Notes: a model not told the origin generated them from the letters alone. A stretch of DNA of 64,000 nucleotides from Helianthus annuus (GCF_002127325.2 NC_035449.2:77153504-77217503); one strand, 5' to 3'; shown: positions 32,146-45,155, numbered from the stretch's first letter. Program-made: numbers and translations.

Positions 32146-33677
32146 AACCAATACTATACATGAACAATGAACGAACTAATACGATGCATGATTAGATGAA
32201 CGAACGCAATGCTTGCTATACCATTTCTATTACTGAACTTACTTACTGTGAACTCGCTCAACTAGTTGTTGACTCTCTGCTGCATGCCTTGCAGGACCTT
32301 AGGTACATTATGGAGCTTGCACAGGGAGGAGCAGGTCGTTGTGGGCAAAGGATCGGGAATGCTATTTCAACACTTATGATATTTCATACGTTAACATTTA
32401 TATTTGGATTACTTAAACGCTTCCGCTATACTTAACTATATTACACGTTCAATATGATTGGTGGTTAAGATCCTGGTCAGTCACGCCTCCAAGCGGTGAT
32501 ACTCCGCGTGTGGATTTTGGGGGTGTGACAGTAATTGTCTTTTTACTATATTATTTATGAAAATATCTTAAAAGAAAAAAAATTATATATTCAAAACCCT
32601 TTTTCTCTCTCTACTTCATGTCTCTCTCTAGAAAACCCACCTTTATCTTTACTCCATCTTTCTCTGTAGCAAATCGACATCTGAGATTCAAAATCTTGAG
32701 ACAAAACACAATATTTATTCAAGAATGATGCATCCCCACCCCAAATCACCTAAATAAGCAAATACCCCTATCAAATCTTTCCTTATCTTCTTCCACCACC
32801 CACAATCTCCTTCCACCGCCACCACAACCAAATCTGGCAAAAATAATACCTTCCAAGCACCTTCATCCCCCCTGCCCCTGTCTCCACATTATTATGAAAG
32901 CTCAATAAATGAATAGCTTTTCTGATCCCATCCAATCCCATCTCAAATCTTCCGTCGCCAGAGATATCTCATCCAATCCCACCTTTCTCTCTCAGAACTC
33001 TTTCTCTCCCCCTCTCTCTCTCGGGTTTGAACGGCGGCGGTGGTGCGATTCTGCTGAAATCAACTTCCAAATCAGCGCATACCCTAGTTGTGAACGATGT
33101 ATCTGTAAAGTTGTCGATTCTGATGAAATCAACCTCCAAACCAGCGGCGGCACTGGGATTGTAATGGTGGTTTCGAGGCGGTCAAATGCGATTGAGGCGG
33201 CGTTAAGGTTTTCATGGTGGTTTACGGTGATTTAGAAATGGAAGGGGTGGTGTTTGCTTTGATTTTGATGGGATGGGATGGGGGTGGCTAGTAGTGGTTA
33301 CGGGGGCTATTGATGGTGGTGGAAGGTGATGGAGGGTGGTGGCAAGAGGTGGGATGGATGGTGGTGGCAGGAGGTTGAGGGGCTGGTGGTGGCGGCATAT
33401 AGATTAGAGAGAGGGAGGAAGGGAGAGAGAGAGAGTTAAAAAGTTATGTATGTATATAACTATATATTTTTGTTTTATTTGTTTAACTATTTTTAATAAA
33501 TTGACCAAATTATCCTTGTGACATTTGACTTAACAGAAAAAAATTAACTTGGTTAGGGTTAAAGGACATAATGTGCAAGATTTGAAAACAATAAGTACAA
33601 AACTCATCAATTTTAAAGACAAAGGACATCGCTTGAAATTTGATACATAAATAAAGTACAAAACTTGTAATTTACTC

Positions 33678-34028
33678 TAAATTCAAATTTTGGACTTTAG
33701 TTTACATGCAATCATTATATTTATCGTATACTCCTTATCGTGTGATCTAATAGTAGTTTACATGCTTTGTCTTGCCATGATTAGATGTACACTAGTTTAG
33801 ATCTTATGCTTTACTTTAAGATGTTGTCTTAACTGATGATAAACATTTATAGAGAATGTGTCTAGGGTTTATTATAAAGAATGTGTCTAGGATTTATTAT
33901 TAGAATGTTGGAAAAGTATTACATAAACAAAGAAAGAAATACAATACATAGGAAAACAATCTAGGTTAACTAGCTAAATGGCTGAGAGACAAGCCCAATA
34001 CAAATTAAACGAGTCATACTTTATTATG
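33678..34028. other. Stretch without recognised features
   Basis: AT-rich, with a short local duplication of GAATGTGTCTAGGGTTTATT near 33,850-33,905. It may include the 3' end of the copia remnant that follows; I could not identify an LTR. Confidence 0.5.
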
Positions 34029-34682
34029 CTAGCATTCCCTCTCCGAATCACAACGCAACAATAATAAGCATTCAGAGTTTGTCACATAATAAACGAAACC
34101 GAGATGCTGACTTAGCTTTGCCAAAAAAAAATCAGCAATCTGTAAGGCTGATGGAACAAATGGAAGTGAGATGGTCTCGAGTTTTAAATAATGACGAGTG
34201 AAATGAAAATCAATCTCAATATTCTTTGTTCGCTCATTATAAAACATAATCGTTTGCAATTTGCATAGCACTTTTGTTATCATATTATAAAGGAGTAGGC
34301 TGACAAATGATAACTCCCATATCTGCAAAAAGCTAACCTAACCAAATAATCTCACATGTGGTCACAGCCATAGCATGATACTCAGGATATATAGATGATT
34401 TTGAAACATCTTGTTTCTTACTTTTCCAAGAGATTAATGAATCTCTAAGGAAAACACAGAAACTAGTGGTGGTTTTACGATCACCAGGATCGCTATCCCA
34501 ATCAGCATCACTATAGGCGCGCAACTCTAAAGAAGATGTAGAGGGAAACAAGACACTCTGAAACTGAGTGCCACAAAGATATATCAGAAAACGAAAATAA
34601 CTCCCCAGTGAACATAAGTAGGAGTAGTAACAAACTGACTAACCACATGAACAACATGAGTTAAATCTGGGCGAGTACTTAA
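34029..34682 (-). pseudogene. Copia RNase H remnant
   Basis: Minus strand. LELRAYSDADWDSDPGDRKT and then SLISWKSKKQDVSKSSIYPE (34,333-34,551) is the first half of a Ty1/copia RNase H; NERTKNIEIDFHFTRHYLK and ALQIADFFLAKLSQHLGF (34,029-34,328) is the second half. RNase H removes the RNA strand after reverse transcription. A stop and a frame change separate the halves, and further stops are upstream (34,555-34,670). The solo LTR at 34,683 cuts this from the reverse-transcriptase part, which resumes at 36,678. Confidence 0.85.
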
Positions 34683-36677
34683 TGTGCCATCAATTATACA
34701 TATTTTTAGTACATAATTAACCCTAATCTATGTACTTTAATGTCTTTTTAGTTGCAAATACTACCTAAATCATTCCTATCTAACAAATGCAGGTTTCCAA
34801 GGTCTCAGGATAAAAAAAATCAAAAAAACGAGGATAAACGAAGTAAAAACCCGAGATTCTAAGGAAATCAGCAAGTTGCCAGATCAGGCTATGGGCACGA
34901 TTGTACACAACAACAAGGAACACAATGTCAACAAGTCAACCCAAGAAATGGTCAGCAGAAGTCCACCAGAAGGGAAGCACGCCCATGGTTCCTTAGGCAT
35001 GCCTATGCTAAGCAAGGGACACCAGTTAGAAGCTTTGAGAACCAACCAGATGACACATGTTCAAGCCTTGTCGGGACACCTTTCCAAACATGGCCATGCC
35101 TATATATGCACGCCCGTGCCTATAACCGAATCACAATGGAATTGTATTGAAGAAGGACAAGAAGGTCAAGCAGTGTCGGGAATCAACACCAAGCATGGTC
35201 GTGCCCCCTTGGCACACCCGTGCTTACCTGGACCACTCCTTCTTATAAATAGAGGCTCTTGGCTACCAATTTTCACTATCCTATTTCACTCACTCTTTCA
35301 CATTTCACACACATACTCTCTAATCTTGAGAACCAAAAGGAGTTTGGAATCACTCCAAGAAAACACTTGTAATAGCTTAGTTTGAGGGGGGGGGGGGCTT
35401 GTAATGAACAACCCTTCTTCTAGTTGTTTGATCTTATCATACTTGATCCATCATGATCCAATCTATGATCATTGTTTGTGGACAAGTTATGGCCATTGTT
35501 GGCTAAACCCTTTGTGTTGCTTGGGTTGAAGATGAAGCTTGGTATGAATTAAATGTTTAAACTTTGGCACAGTGGTGTGTTGTGTCTTTAATAGTTCTTT
35601 CTACTCTTCTTCTTTCGTAATGTGCTTGTGATTGTTTTGGTCTTTGATCTTGTGGGAGTTCTTGAGAACCTTGAGAGGTAAAGCGTAGTACATTCATGGT
35701 GTGAAATACCCCATATAATAACAAGGGAAATCCATACTTGGAGAAGTGGTTGACTCATTTGTGAAACACATCTTGTGATTAACCCTCGATAATCAAGAAT
35801 ATCATTGTTAGCCTGCACAGTCTATATGCTAGGCCTCAATGATTAGCCAAAACTTGGTCTTGTGACTCGTCTAACATGGTCTATATATTAGACTTGGCGC
35901 GGACCAAGAGTTGGTGAACCCATGATAAAATACTATACGTCTTTATATATATTTTATTACTATAACATCATCTGTTAAATAAAGATCAATAACCCTAACT
36001 AATCACAAATGTCATTAGCACCCGTGGGGAGCACTTAGATATATCCTTGCTATCTTTGAAGTGAGACAAAGATATGCCAAATAGAGAATCGCAAGCCATG
36101 GGAACAATGCAAAGGAAAGAAGAGTAGTTGGATGTAACTAACCCAAGATTAGGGGATTGTTCCTTACAGAGAACCTTCTTCTAAGATTGGGTAAGGAATA
36201 ATCTTTAACGGGCTCTAATCTATTAAAAATTCTTCGGTAACCTTAGCTAGGAGCCAGGTTTTTCAATTAATTAACCTTATCACTTGCCAATAACTTAAGT
36301 ATAATTTGTCCCAAGTGGATTCGAAGATCCAAAGAAACACGCTTCGTGCTCTTGATATTCTCTACTAATTATCTATTACTTGCTTTTATGTTCTGGTTTT
36401 AATATATAAATCACAAAAGATAATTAATCAATTATTTGGTAATCTAAAGTTAACAATTAAATGTCGTATCCTTTGGGTTTGATACTTGGTTCTTACATAA
36501 ACTTTACTAGAAACGATAAGTGCACTTGCCTATTGTGTGTGTTTAGTCTAAGTAATAATCATTTCTTATAAATTTAAAATTAGATAAACGTGTTTTAAAA
36601 GTTATGAATTTAACCCACCTAAAACGTGCTAAGAGTTATTAAATTAACTAGACCAATACACTAAAACATGCACATCA
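34683..36677 (+). mobile_element. Solo LTR related to the Tat/Athila-like family, + orientation
   Basis: About 2.0 kb, TGTGCCATC...GCACATCA. Near its right end, AAGTGCACTTGCC and GTGTGTTTAG are the reverse complement of blocks in the LTRs at 1,915 and 15,278, so it is a related LTR in opposite orientation. A TATA box TATAAATA is at 35,244-35,251, with a CACGCCC / GGGCGTG-type motif array upstream (34,975-35,232). A G run is at 35,385-35,397. It lies inside a copia pol. The right flank is TAACT, the left flank has drifted, and I could not show an exact duplication. Confidence 0.7.
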
Positions 36678-38480
36678 TAACTGTAAGATAAACCAAACTG
36701 CCTATAATAATACGGTATAAACCATCAATAGGAGAATATCGTGCATTGGTTTCAAGAGGAGTGTCTATAGTTTTGTTACCAGTAAGTTGTGCCTGCTGAA
36801 ACAAAGCAGATGTATATATATTTTCTGAGAAAGAAGGTATCCGTTATTAGACTAAGACACCTCAATTCCTAAAAAATAACATAGCAAGCCCAAATCCTTC
36901 TTCGCAATCCGGTGAGCCAACTCACGCTTCAAAGACTCAATACTAACATAATTGTCTGCTGTAATAACCATATCATTTACATAATGACAAAAGAATACGT
37001 CCTGCACTCGTACATCGAACAAGTAATGCTGAATCATGAGTACTAGGTAGAAAACCTAGAGAAGTAATCACTATAGAGAATTTCTCAAACCAAGCATGGG
37101 GGTTTGTTTGAGACCATATAACACTTTCTGAAGTCAGCAAACTTTGCCTTGTTTATAAGAAATACCCGTCGGAGGAATCATGTAGACCTCCTCATGAAGA
37201 TCACCATTGAGAAAAACACTCTTGACATCCGTTTAACAAATTTTCCACTGACAAACAAATGCAATAGCTATGAGAGTATGAATTGTAGTCATTTTTGCCA
37301 CCGGGGCAAACATCACCTCATAATCCATACCATACTTTTGTGAGTATCCATTTGCTACAAGTTTAGCCTTATATCGTTCAACAGACCCATCAGTTTCGTT
37401 TTGATCTTATATACCCAACGACGACCAATTACATATTTACCAGGTGGTAATGGAACCAAATCTCATGTATGTGTCTGATGAAGAGTAGTGAGCTCTTCAA
37501 CCATAGCATTCTGCCAAAGCAGAGTAGATACATCCTCTCTATATGGTTCAATTTCAGATAGATGATGTATATTTGCGATAAAGAAAGCAAACGAAGCCGA
37601 GTAAGTAGATTAGGCAAATTAGGGTAGTTTCGTGGACTTACATTCATGAGTGGACCTTCTTGGAGGAGGAGCTCTCTCAACAGATAAAGGAACTATCTCA
37701 GGTATACCTGGCCTGAATTTGTTTCTGATGATGTATGGTTGTCTTAAACTGGCCTGTCAGGTTCAATAGATATAGCTGGAACATCAAACAATGCTGATGC
37801 TTTAGTGTCACAATCAAAAGGATCAATATTCAGAAGACCTGTCTTTGTTACATTGTGTGATTTGGATGGAATCGAATACAAAAGAATATGCTCAAGGAAT
37901 ATGACATGCCTCGAAACATATGACTTCTTACTCATAGGATCAAAACAACGATATTCTTCATTTGTCCAGTGCCATGACATTTTGGACCACTGCATAACCT
38001 ATGAATACACATAAGGCTGACTTTTTTGACAATTTGTCTTGTTCAACATGAAGACGGAGAAAAAAACAAGTACATCAAAAACCCCTTACTTCATTGTAGT
38101 CTGGAAGTTCACCATATAGTTTTTCAAATGGGGATAATCCATAATTATGAGAAGTAGGTATTTGTTCACATGTTGGGCAGTTAGGAGTGCTTCTCCCCAA
38201 AAACACTCGGAACATTAGCGGATAGGAGAAACGATCGAGCAATTTCCATGAGATGGCGATTTTTCCTTTCAGCAACACCGTTATGCTCAGGGGTGACGCC
38301 TGGTGTATTGTACCACCAGACGTAAGTAATTAGGCAAAAGCATTGGAGGCATATACACCCCCTAAGTCACACTTGAAGCACATTATCATAGTTGAATGTT
38401 GCATCTTAACACAGGCTCTAAAATTTTTGTATATGCCAAAGAACTTAGATCTATGTTTCATAAGATACACCCATGTGTAA
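36678..38480 (-). pseudogene. Copia pol remnant: integrase and reverse transcriptase parts
   Basis: Minus strand, from about 38,480. Integrase core near 38,280-38,470 (TWVYLMKHRSKFFGIYKNF, KCDLGGVYASNAFA with a catalytic Asp); then ANVPRVFLGRSTP-like DNA and PTSHNYGLSPFEKLYGELPD (38,075-38,278); then RCFDPMSKKSYVSRHVIFLE (about 37,900); then reverse transcriptase with HYVNDMVITADNY (36,852-37,037; Asn where the YVDD first Asp is usual) and KKDLGLLCYFLGIEVS; finally GSLVYLT just before the solo LTR. Stops and frame changes throughout. With 34,029-34,682 it is one old pol. Confidence 0.85.
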
Positions 38481-38639
38481 CGATTACGTATAAAGGCATA
38501 TGTAACTTGGATTTTGTTTCAAAAATGTCGTGAATACCGTTATGCTCGATCATACGATTACGTATTTCGTAAATAAAATATAAAGTTTTATTAAATACTA
38601 AAATATTGGAAGTGTACAACGCTTAAAATTTTTGAAAAT

Positions 38640-38985
38640 GTTACATTATGCATACGACATCGAGGTCGGAGAGTGCGAACCATTTTTTTGGTCAAGTGTA
38701 CAATTCAAAATCTACTCTTGTTGTGTTCATGACTCATCACGAAACTACAATAGAAGCACAACGTCACAAGCACCGAAAAAATGATCATGAATCTTGGTAC
38801 CAACACCCCCATTTGAAAAGTAATTATAAAGTGTTTGAGGGCCAAGCTGCTGACATATACACATGAAATGTTTTTTGTGATGATCAAACTGAGCTAATTG
38901 GGATTGGAGATTGTTTAAATCAACGTTATGAAGATCAGCCCGATGGGTTTGTTAAGTTCTATATAAATTATTTCTAGGAGCTGTT
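38640..38985 (+). pseudogene. FAR1-like transposase fragment
   Basis: SRSESANHFFGQVYNSKSTL, then HHETTIEAQRHKHRKNDHES (38,648-38,866), then DDQTELIGIGDCLNQRYED after a stop. This matches the region around the third acidic catalytic residue (SES/SEN motif) of FAR1-like MULE transposases, the same segment as 23,700-23,880 of the large MULE but on the other strand and from a different copy. It ends where the copia 5' LTR begins, so the copia element probably inserted into it. Confidence 0.75.
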
Positions 38986-38991
38986 GGCCCA

Positions 38992-39727
38992 TGTGATCAA
39001 ACCTTGAAGAACATATGATACTGAAAGCCAAAAATGGTTCTCAACAGTTGATCCACAATAAGCATTGCATATTCTAAGTTCCCTACAATGGCAGTGCTTC
39101 TATCAGTTGATCATCCTAAAGTCTAATCCTCTCAACATCTGCTCATCCAAGTACTACTGGTTACAAAGACTGAGAAGACCTAACAACTGTTGATTGTCAA
39201 AGCCCTGATGAAGACTAAAGCACTACTGATTCAAGGCCTAATCAACCTATGAAGAAAGCACTGATCTACAACATTAATGCTTAGGCAATAACAGTGGAAA
39301 GGAATATCAGTGTTTAGTATGTCAGTGTATTCAATGTAACAGTGTTTGTCTAGATTAGTATTTAGAGGTTGTTAGTCTGTTAGATGTCACTGTCTAGGTA
39401 ACGTCAGCATTAGATGGTTAGTGGTTAGATTTGTACTATAAATAGAACAGTACCCGTACTGTTCTATTAGCTCTCATTCACCATTCATCTTGTACGATCT
39501 AACTGTGAGCTCAGGCTAAGGGGGAGTTTAGTATACATGCATGCATAGTTGAATCTTTGTAATTCATACAACCTTTTGAATAATGAAATCATGTTTGTTG
39601 AAAACTATTCTTCTTTGATTGTGTTATAAAGTATACTTTCAATTTCCGCTTCAATTCATCTCTGATCTATCTTCTTTCATTGTTCACTTAATTAAACAAC
39701 ACAATCAAACAAACTCAGATCCTAACA
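38992..39727 (+). repeat. 5' LTR of the plus-strand copia element
   Basis: 736 bp, TGTTGGCCC...GATCCTAACA. TATA box TATAAATAG at 39,438-39,446. Immediately after it is a perfect dyad GAACAGTACCCGTACTGTTC (39,445-39,464). U3 repeats CAGTGTTT several times (39,310-39,410). Confidence 0.88.
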
Positions 39728-39729
39728 AT

Positions 39730-39741
39730 TGGTATCAGAGC
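39730..39741 (+). other. Primer-binding site, initiator-Met tRNA
   Basis: TGGTATCAGAGC, two bases after the 5' LTR. Confidence 0.9.
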
Positions 39742-39894
39742 ATAGGACAGTCAAATTCGATCTAACAATAAATTTGACATAAAAGTTCAGCTCAAATCCA
39801 TTGATACTAAAGTTGTTTGTATTAGTTGAAAAACAGAGTAAAGTGTAATCACGTATAAAAGTTGATTATTCAAAAACTTCTGTAAAACAAACAA

Positions 39895-42209
39895 GATGAC
39901 ATCACATTCATAGGACCCTCACAACACTAGAACACTATTCAAGCTACCTATGCTTATCAGATCCAAGTACAATATCTGGCAACATAGGATGGGCCATGTG
40001 TTAGCTCAGCAAAACACCGGCTACTGGAAGTCAGTCATCTTTGGACCACATGTTCCAATGGTGCCTAGCACAGAAGATCCCAAGGCCCAAGTGCCTAAAA
40101 GCCTTGAAAATTACTTAGATCAGGATTTTCAAAAAATTGAATTAGATGCAAAGGCTTTTAACATTGTGGCTTCATCTCTCCCAAATGACATATATGCTGG
40201 ACTGTTACACTGTAACAGTGCCAAAGAGTTGTGGGATGCACTGAAAGAGCAGTTCGGTGGAACAGAAGAGGTTATAGAAAACAACAGGGAGGTTTTGAAT
40301 CAACAGTATGAAATGTTTTGTCATGTCAAAGGAGAGTCTCTAACCCAACAGTTTGAAAGACTTAGCTGTCTCATTAGTGAACTTAAACTGGTTAATGTTG
40401 AATTTGCAAAGTCATTACCAGACAAATGGGATACTATAGCTATCGTAACTAGAAATTCTATGGGTTTTAAAGAGCTAAGTTTGACCCAACTTCATGGTCG
40501 ACTCCTCACCTATGAGAGGGAGTTGAACCAGAAAAAGAAGTTACAGGAATCTGGGAAGGTTGCTGATGATTACACCTTTGGTAACACAGCACTTCTGGGT
40601 CAAGAAAAATCTGGTGGTAGTAAGGACCAGAGTTATGATCATTACATTGACATAACTGCAGATGGAGCCTTCAATAACTCTGAGCGTTCTCACCCAACTA
40701 TGCTTTCACAGCAAGTGGGGAAAACCAGAACTCTGACAACTTATCCTTTGAGCTCAATGACCTCCAACACTTTGATCCCACTGATCTAGAGGAAATGGAC
40801 ATTTTGCACCAATTGGCTTTGCTTAGTGTAAGAACTAGCAAATTATACAAGAGAACAGGTAGAAAATTTCCAAGGTTGCATGGGAACTTAAAAGTGGGGT
40901 TGGATAAGTCCAAAATAAAGTGCTACAAGTGTAATAGGCTAGGACACTTTGCTAGAGAATGTAGAAGTCAAAACAATGGTTGAATCATTACACATCCTAG
41001 CCCTAGACCTCAAAATACACAAAACACTATGCACTATTCCCAGTATACCCCTGCACCACACATGCAAAATACTGCCCATTTTGCACACCCTGTAAACACT
41101 GTTCCAGTGCAATATGTTCAAACCACTGTTCCACAAATCCAGTATGTCCAAGCCCCTGTCTCTCAGGTTCAAGTGCAACAACCTGTACCACAACATGCTG
41201 CACAAACATCTGCTTCAGCAGAGGCCAGTCAGCAAAGCTTCTTCACCCAAGGCTTTGTTGATTGGAGTAGCATGCTTGATGATTTGAACGATGATAATTT
41301 TGCTCTATTTGCTAAGAATGATGTTCCTTGTGATGAATTTTGTTTTGCAGCATTAGAGTCAATTCCAGAAGGGCAAGAAACTAAAGAAGTGGAACCCAGT
41401 GCTGAAACAATGGATGGAGTTGCTGAAGCGTGGTTACTGCTGTTGTTGGTGAACAATTGTTAGAGAAAGAACTTGAACAACTGTTGGAACCTCTTGCTGA
41501 CCCATGGTGTGCTGATGAAGTTGAGAAGGATACTAATGCTTGTGAGAATGATTGTGATTGTGCCATGATGGCTGCAGCTAAGGTATCACCTCCGGTCTTG
41601 AAAAACCTATGTTCAGACAAATGCATCATAGCATTTGCTAATATTAAAGAGGTGAATGAAAACCTTAGGGATAAGAATTTAAAAGATAAAGTACAATTTG
41701 AAAAATCTGCTAAAGAATTGTAAAACAAGTTATATGAAAAGGATAATGAAATCTGCAGTCTGAAACCTGAACACAACATAACCAAGGACCAACTCCAAGC
41801 TTTGATAGAAAAATATCAAGCTTGTAAAAAGGAGTTGGAATCCACCCAAATCACTTGTGAAAATGGGTGGAATCCTACAAAGGTTATGAGTTGATGTTAG
41901 AGAAACAGATCAAAAGCAATGTAAAGTTTGGCATAGGTTTCAGGAAAAATAACCAAACTGAAAACACTGCTGTAAATGATTCTGGTTCAGTTGAGATAAT
42001 ACCAACAAACAAGGATGGTCAAGAAATTAAAATCACTGATTAAAATGGTAATAAAATCATTTTGGAAAGGCCAGAGGGGTCATCAACCCTTGAAGAGATT
42101 GAAAAATATCAATTCAAACCCACCTGGTCAGATGAATGTGACATCCTTGAGAATTTCAAACCAATGGATTTTTCCACAGTTGAGGGTGTGAAAGCTCCAA
42201 AGGCCAAGG
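39895..42209 (+). pseudogene. Copia gag and N-terminal pol leader, first part
   Basis: The ATG at 39,895 reaches a stop after five codons. The long frame 39,950-40,789 is a UBN2-type gag (KELWDALKEQFGGTEE, KGESLTQQFERLSCLISEL, SLPDKWDTIAIVTRN); the usual stretch between the LVNVE and SLPDKW blocks is shorter than normal. A shifted frame (40,795-40,983) holds one zinc knuckle, CYKCNRLGHFAREC. Then come a Gln/Pro/Val-rich part (41,029-41,463) and a Glu/Lys-rich coiled coil (41,430-42,200). Gag forms the particle and packages the RNA. At least four stops or frameshifts. The chromovirus splits it at 42,209. Confidence 0.8.
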
Positions 42210-42785
42210 TGTAACACCTCGGAAATTCCTGTCAAATAAAATAAAGACACGTGTCATGAGAGACAAACGTGTCAGGAAAACCGGATTAAATATAAAGATG
42301 TATGGTAGGATTTTAAATGCAAGGGCGTCATGTTATTTCAAAATACCTCTGAACGACCCAAGGGCGACATGTTATTAAAATACCTCTGAGCGACCCAAAT
42401 TTATAAATCCCGAGATCCTTAAATCATTTGACAAACATCCTATATATATATATTAGCCGGTCATTTCTAAAGTTCCATCTTTTATATGGAATATGGATTA
42501 TTGGGAGTGTTGCTACTAAAATGTTGAATAAAATTCTTGTGTAAAAGAAATTAATAATAACATGACCAACTCTTGTGAGAAGTCCAAGATTTAAATCTTT
42601 GGAAATATCCGTCACTTTAAGAGATTACAAGATGCCAAGGTTGTAGAAATATGTAAGGGATATACAAGCATGCAATGGCTGAGCCACTAGGTCCCACAAC
42701 TGAGAAAGTTAGCAGGTAATTCGGAATCAACGAGATTGCATGGTCAAGACTTGAAGTTTGTGAAATTTTTGTTTCCTGACTACCG

Positions 42786-42936
42786 GTTACGGACCGCAAG
42801 GCCCTAGTCTTACGGTCCGTAAGGAGGGTACCTGGGCGATTTCAGCAAGGGTCGGTTACGGACCGTAACTGTTTCAGTATACGGTCCGCAAGAGGAGCTT
42901 ACGGACCGCAAGGCCTTAAGATTACGGTCCGTAAGG
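42786..42936 (+). repeat. Six palindromic TTACGGWCCGTAA sites in U3
   Basis: Copies near 42,788, 42,810, 42,856, 42,880, 42,900 and 42,923; each is a 13-bp palindrome or one base off it. The 3' LTR has the same six near 52,782-52,931. Confidence 0.88.
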
Positions 42937-43112
42937 CAGTCGCTGGCAGCAGAAAATAGACAGCTGCCTGTTCAGCCTGTTACACCGACTTAAATGAATG
43001 GTTTTCGAAACCAAGGTCTTGCTAGGCAGTATTTAGCCACATAGGGGCACCTGGAACCATCTCACATCAATTGTAGAGTTGCTTGTCATGATCTTGGACC
43101 ATTTGGACCACT

Positions 43113-43120
43113 ATATAAGA
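43113..43120 (+). promoter_or_regulatory. TATA box of the chromovirus LTR
   Basis: TATATAAG, about 177 bp after the palindromic array. It is repeated in the 3' LTR near 53,107. Confidence 0.6.
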
Positions 43121-45142
43121 AGCTAAGTTGTGACCACTTAGACTTGCTCATTTTGCATTCTTGTTCAAGGCATTACTAAAGCTCCTGGTGTACAACAAGT
43201 CCTTCTTAGGCCCCATAAGCATTCTTAGGACTCTTGTAAGTGTCCTTAATCCTCTCTAATTATTTTTAGCTTAGTTATTTAGCTAAAAGTCAAACCATCG
43301 TAATTAAGGTTTGACTTTGGGATTAGTCTATAATTACTCACTAATATCCCGAATTAAAAATACCTATAAGTAGGTAATTATGTGGGTAACAAACCCTTAA
43401 AAGGGTATTTCCAGATTCCCACTCTAACTATGCTAATTGTCGAGTCAAAGCTTATTATAAAAAGTCAACAGAAAGGTTATTTGCGAATTAATGCATAATT
43501 AGCAATGTAGGTTACATGCAATCAGTTTGATCATTAAAATAACTTGGTAATTAATGTAAGAACATGTTCCAACATGTTCAACTCGACAATTTTCAGTTTA
43601 GGCTCGGTTTGGAACCGAAAGTCGCAAAGTTTGACTTCTGCTTTGACTTTCAGTTCTGACCCGTTTAAGCCAAGATTAGGATTGCCTTAGAACTTCTTTT
43701 GAACCTATTTACATGTTAGTATAACTCTCTGAGATTATACAACTTGGTTCATCGGATATCCTATTCACATGCATGTTTCCGTTAATCGCTTATATGTTGA
43801 CCATTATGCCCATTTGACCTTAAAACGTGATTTTTGAAAATATAAAAGGGTAGGCACCTTATAAAATGACCAAAACGCCCTTATGAGGCATAGTTTTGGT
43901 TTAAAATCATTTGGGGCATAATGGAAGGTATCATTCTGATATCACAACATATTTTAAGCATATTGACTTCAGAAACTTGTATTTGACTCTTATGGTTACT
44001 CGTTACGCATTATACGCGTTCGGATCGGCTTATGTGACTAGTTTGGCCATATTAGCCGAAACGGGTCAAACCATATATTTTTGGTCTCAAAATCCAGAAT
44101 GTGATTATGTTACCCATATAAAACAAGTGTGCAAGCTTGTTGGGACAAAACCACATTCTAAAACGGTCTTCGCCTTATTGTGCGTTTAAAACCGTAATCT
44201 TTATATAAAACTAACCGGTCTAAGCTTAAGACCCGTTAGGATTCTAATAGGTTATTAAAACCTTAATTTCCAGATCTAGGAGCCCAATAAAAGCTACGTG
44301 CACTCGTTATATCTGGTTTATACTTTGCTCAGGTAAATACGTTTAACTTATTTTCCCTTTACGGGCTTGAGGTACGGTATATAACATACCGCTTGGTCGG
44401 GGAATTGACCTTAACCGGTCTTGGTTATGCGCAGTCAAATTAACGCGTTTGAAAATGCTGTTTTGTTTGTTTAACGCCTTTGGGGGCTTAATGACCATGT
44501 CCTGGATATCCTTGGCATCATTCAAAGAATGGCCACGACCTTAGCACTCGGGTGTAGGCGTACACCCGTAGTGTTGTACAACATGTATAATCGTCGGTAC
44601 GAGAGAAGTCTCGCGGCGGAATTATATTAAGTGGTGTGTCTATTAATCTTTAACCCGGCATGACCCGGGCTACCGAACGCAGAACGAACATGTAATTCTT
44701 TTACAAGATTATTAAGCAAATAATTATCCCAAGTTATAAAAAGTTTTATGCCACGAACATTTAAATCAATTTTAAACATTTTCAAAATGAGTCAGTGAAA
44801 TTGTATTTACCAGTGTAAACTGACGTATTTTCCAAAAAGACTAAGTGCAGGTACTACGCGTAATAGGCTGGTCACTCCTTAAGCATCCATAGAAGTCTCG
44901 CAAGCTTAGGATGCATGATGTCTGTTGAAATGAAGTTTCCTGTTTATTTGATTCTGCCTGTGGATTCTATTTCGACATTTTGTGATACTCGAATATTACA
45001 ATAATTTAAGTTGAAATGAATCTATCTTTGCTTCCGCTGTGCATTATAATTTGTGTTGTTTGACTATGATGATATCAACTACATCACGTTAATCCCCCAC
45101 CGGGCCCACCGGTGACACGTGGAAATTAGGGGTGTGACAGGT

Positions 45143-45155
45143 TGGTATCAGAGCC
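45143..45155 (+). other. Primer-binding site, initiator-Met tRNA
   Basis: TGGTATCAGAGCC, three bases after the 5' LTR end. Confidence 0.9.

Larger units (their letters stand above)
30349..32530 (+). mobile_element. Gypsy-type solo LTR with two internal repeat arrays
   Basis: TGTGACAACTCG...GGTGTGACA, flanked by a perfect GTAAT duplication (30,344-30,348 and 32,531-32,535). The ends and the general form resemble the chromovirus LTRs at 42,210 and 55,860, so I place it in the same branch on the + strand. There is no internal region. Short overlapping ORFs at 30,515-30,780 are not supported as genes. Confidence 0.85.
30168..33677. mobile_element. MULE-like element with long inverted arms, split by a solo LTR
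   Basis: AGTAAATTACAACTTTTGTC at the left is mirrored by GTACAAAACTTGTAATTTAC at the right. The arms run about 170 bp and repeat a TTTTGTCCTT phrase. Without the solo LTR it is about 1.3 kb. The centre (32,580-33,460) has CT-rich and CCACC-rich DNA and a 108-codon + frame (32,909-33,235) that I do not recognise. The 9-bp flanks do not match. Confidence 0.65.
42210..45139 (+). repeat. 5' LTR of the chromovirus (726-bp deletion)
   Basis: 2,930 bp. It carries six TTACGG(A/T)CCG(C/T)AA sites at 42,786-42,936 and a TATA box TATATAAG at 43,113-43,120. The 726-bp gap relative to the 3' LTR lies after GGCACCTTA near 43,860. The 92-codon ORF at 43,911-44,189 is present in both LTRs and is not taken as a gene. 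Confidence 0.93.

Noticed and set aside
34876..35385. 169-codon ORF in the solo LTR at 34,683
   Set aside because: It runs through the CACGCCC motif array and the TATA box; its composition follows the repeats and no domain is visible.
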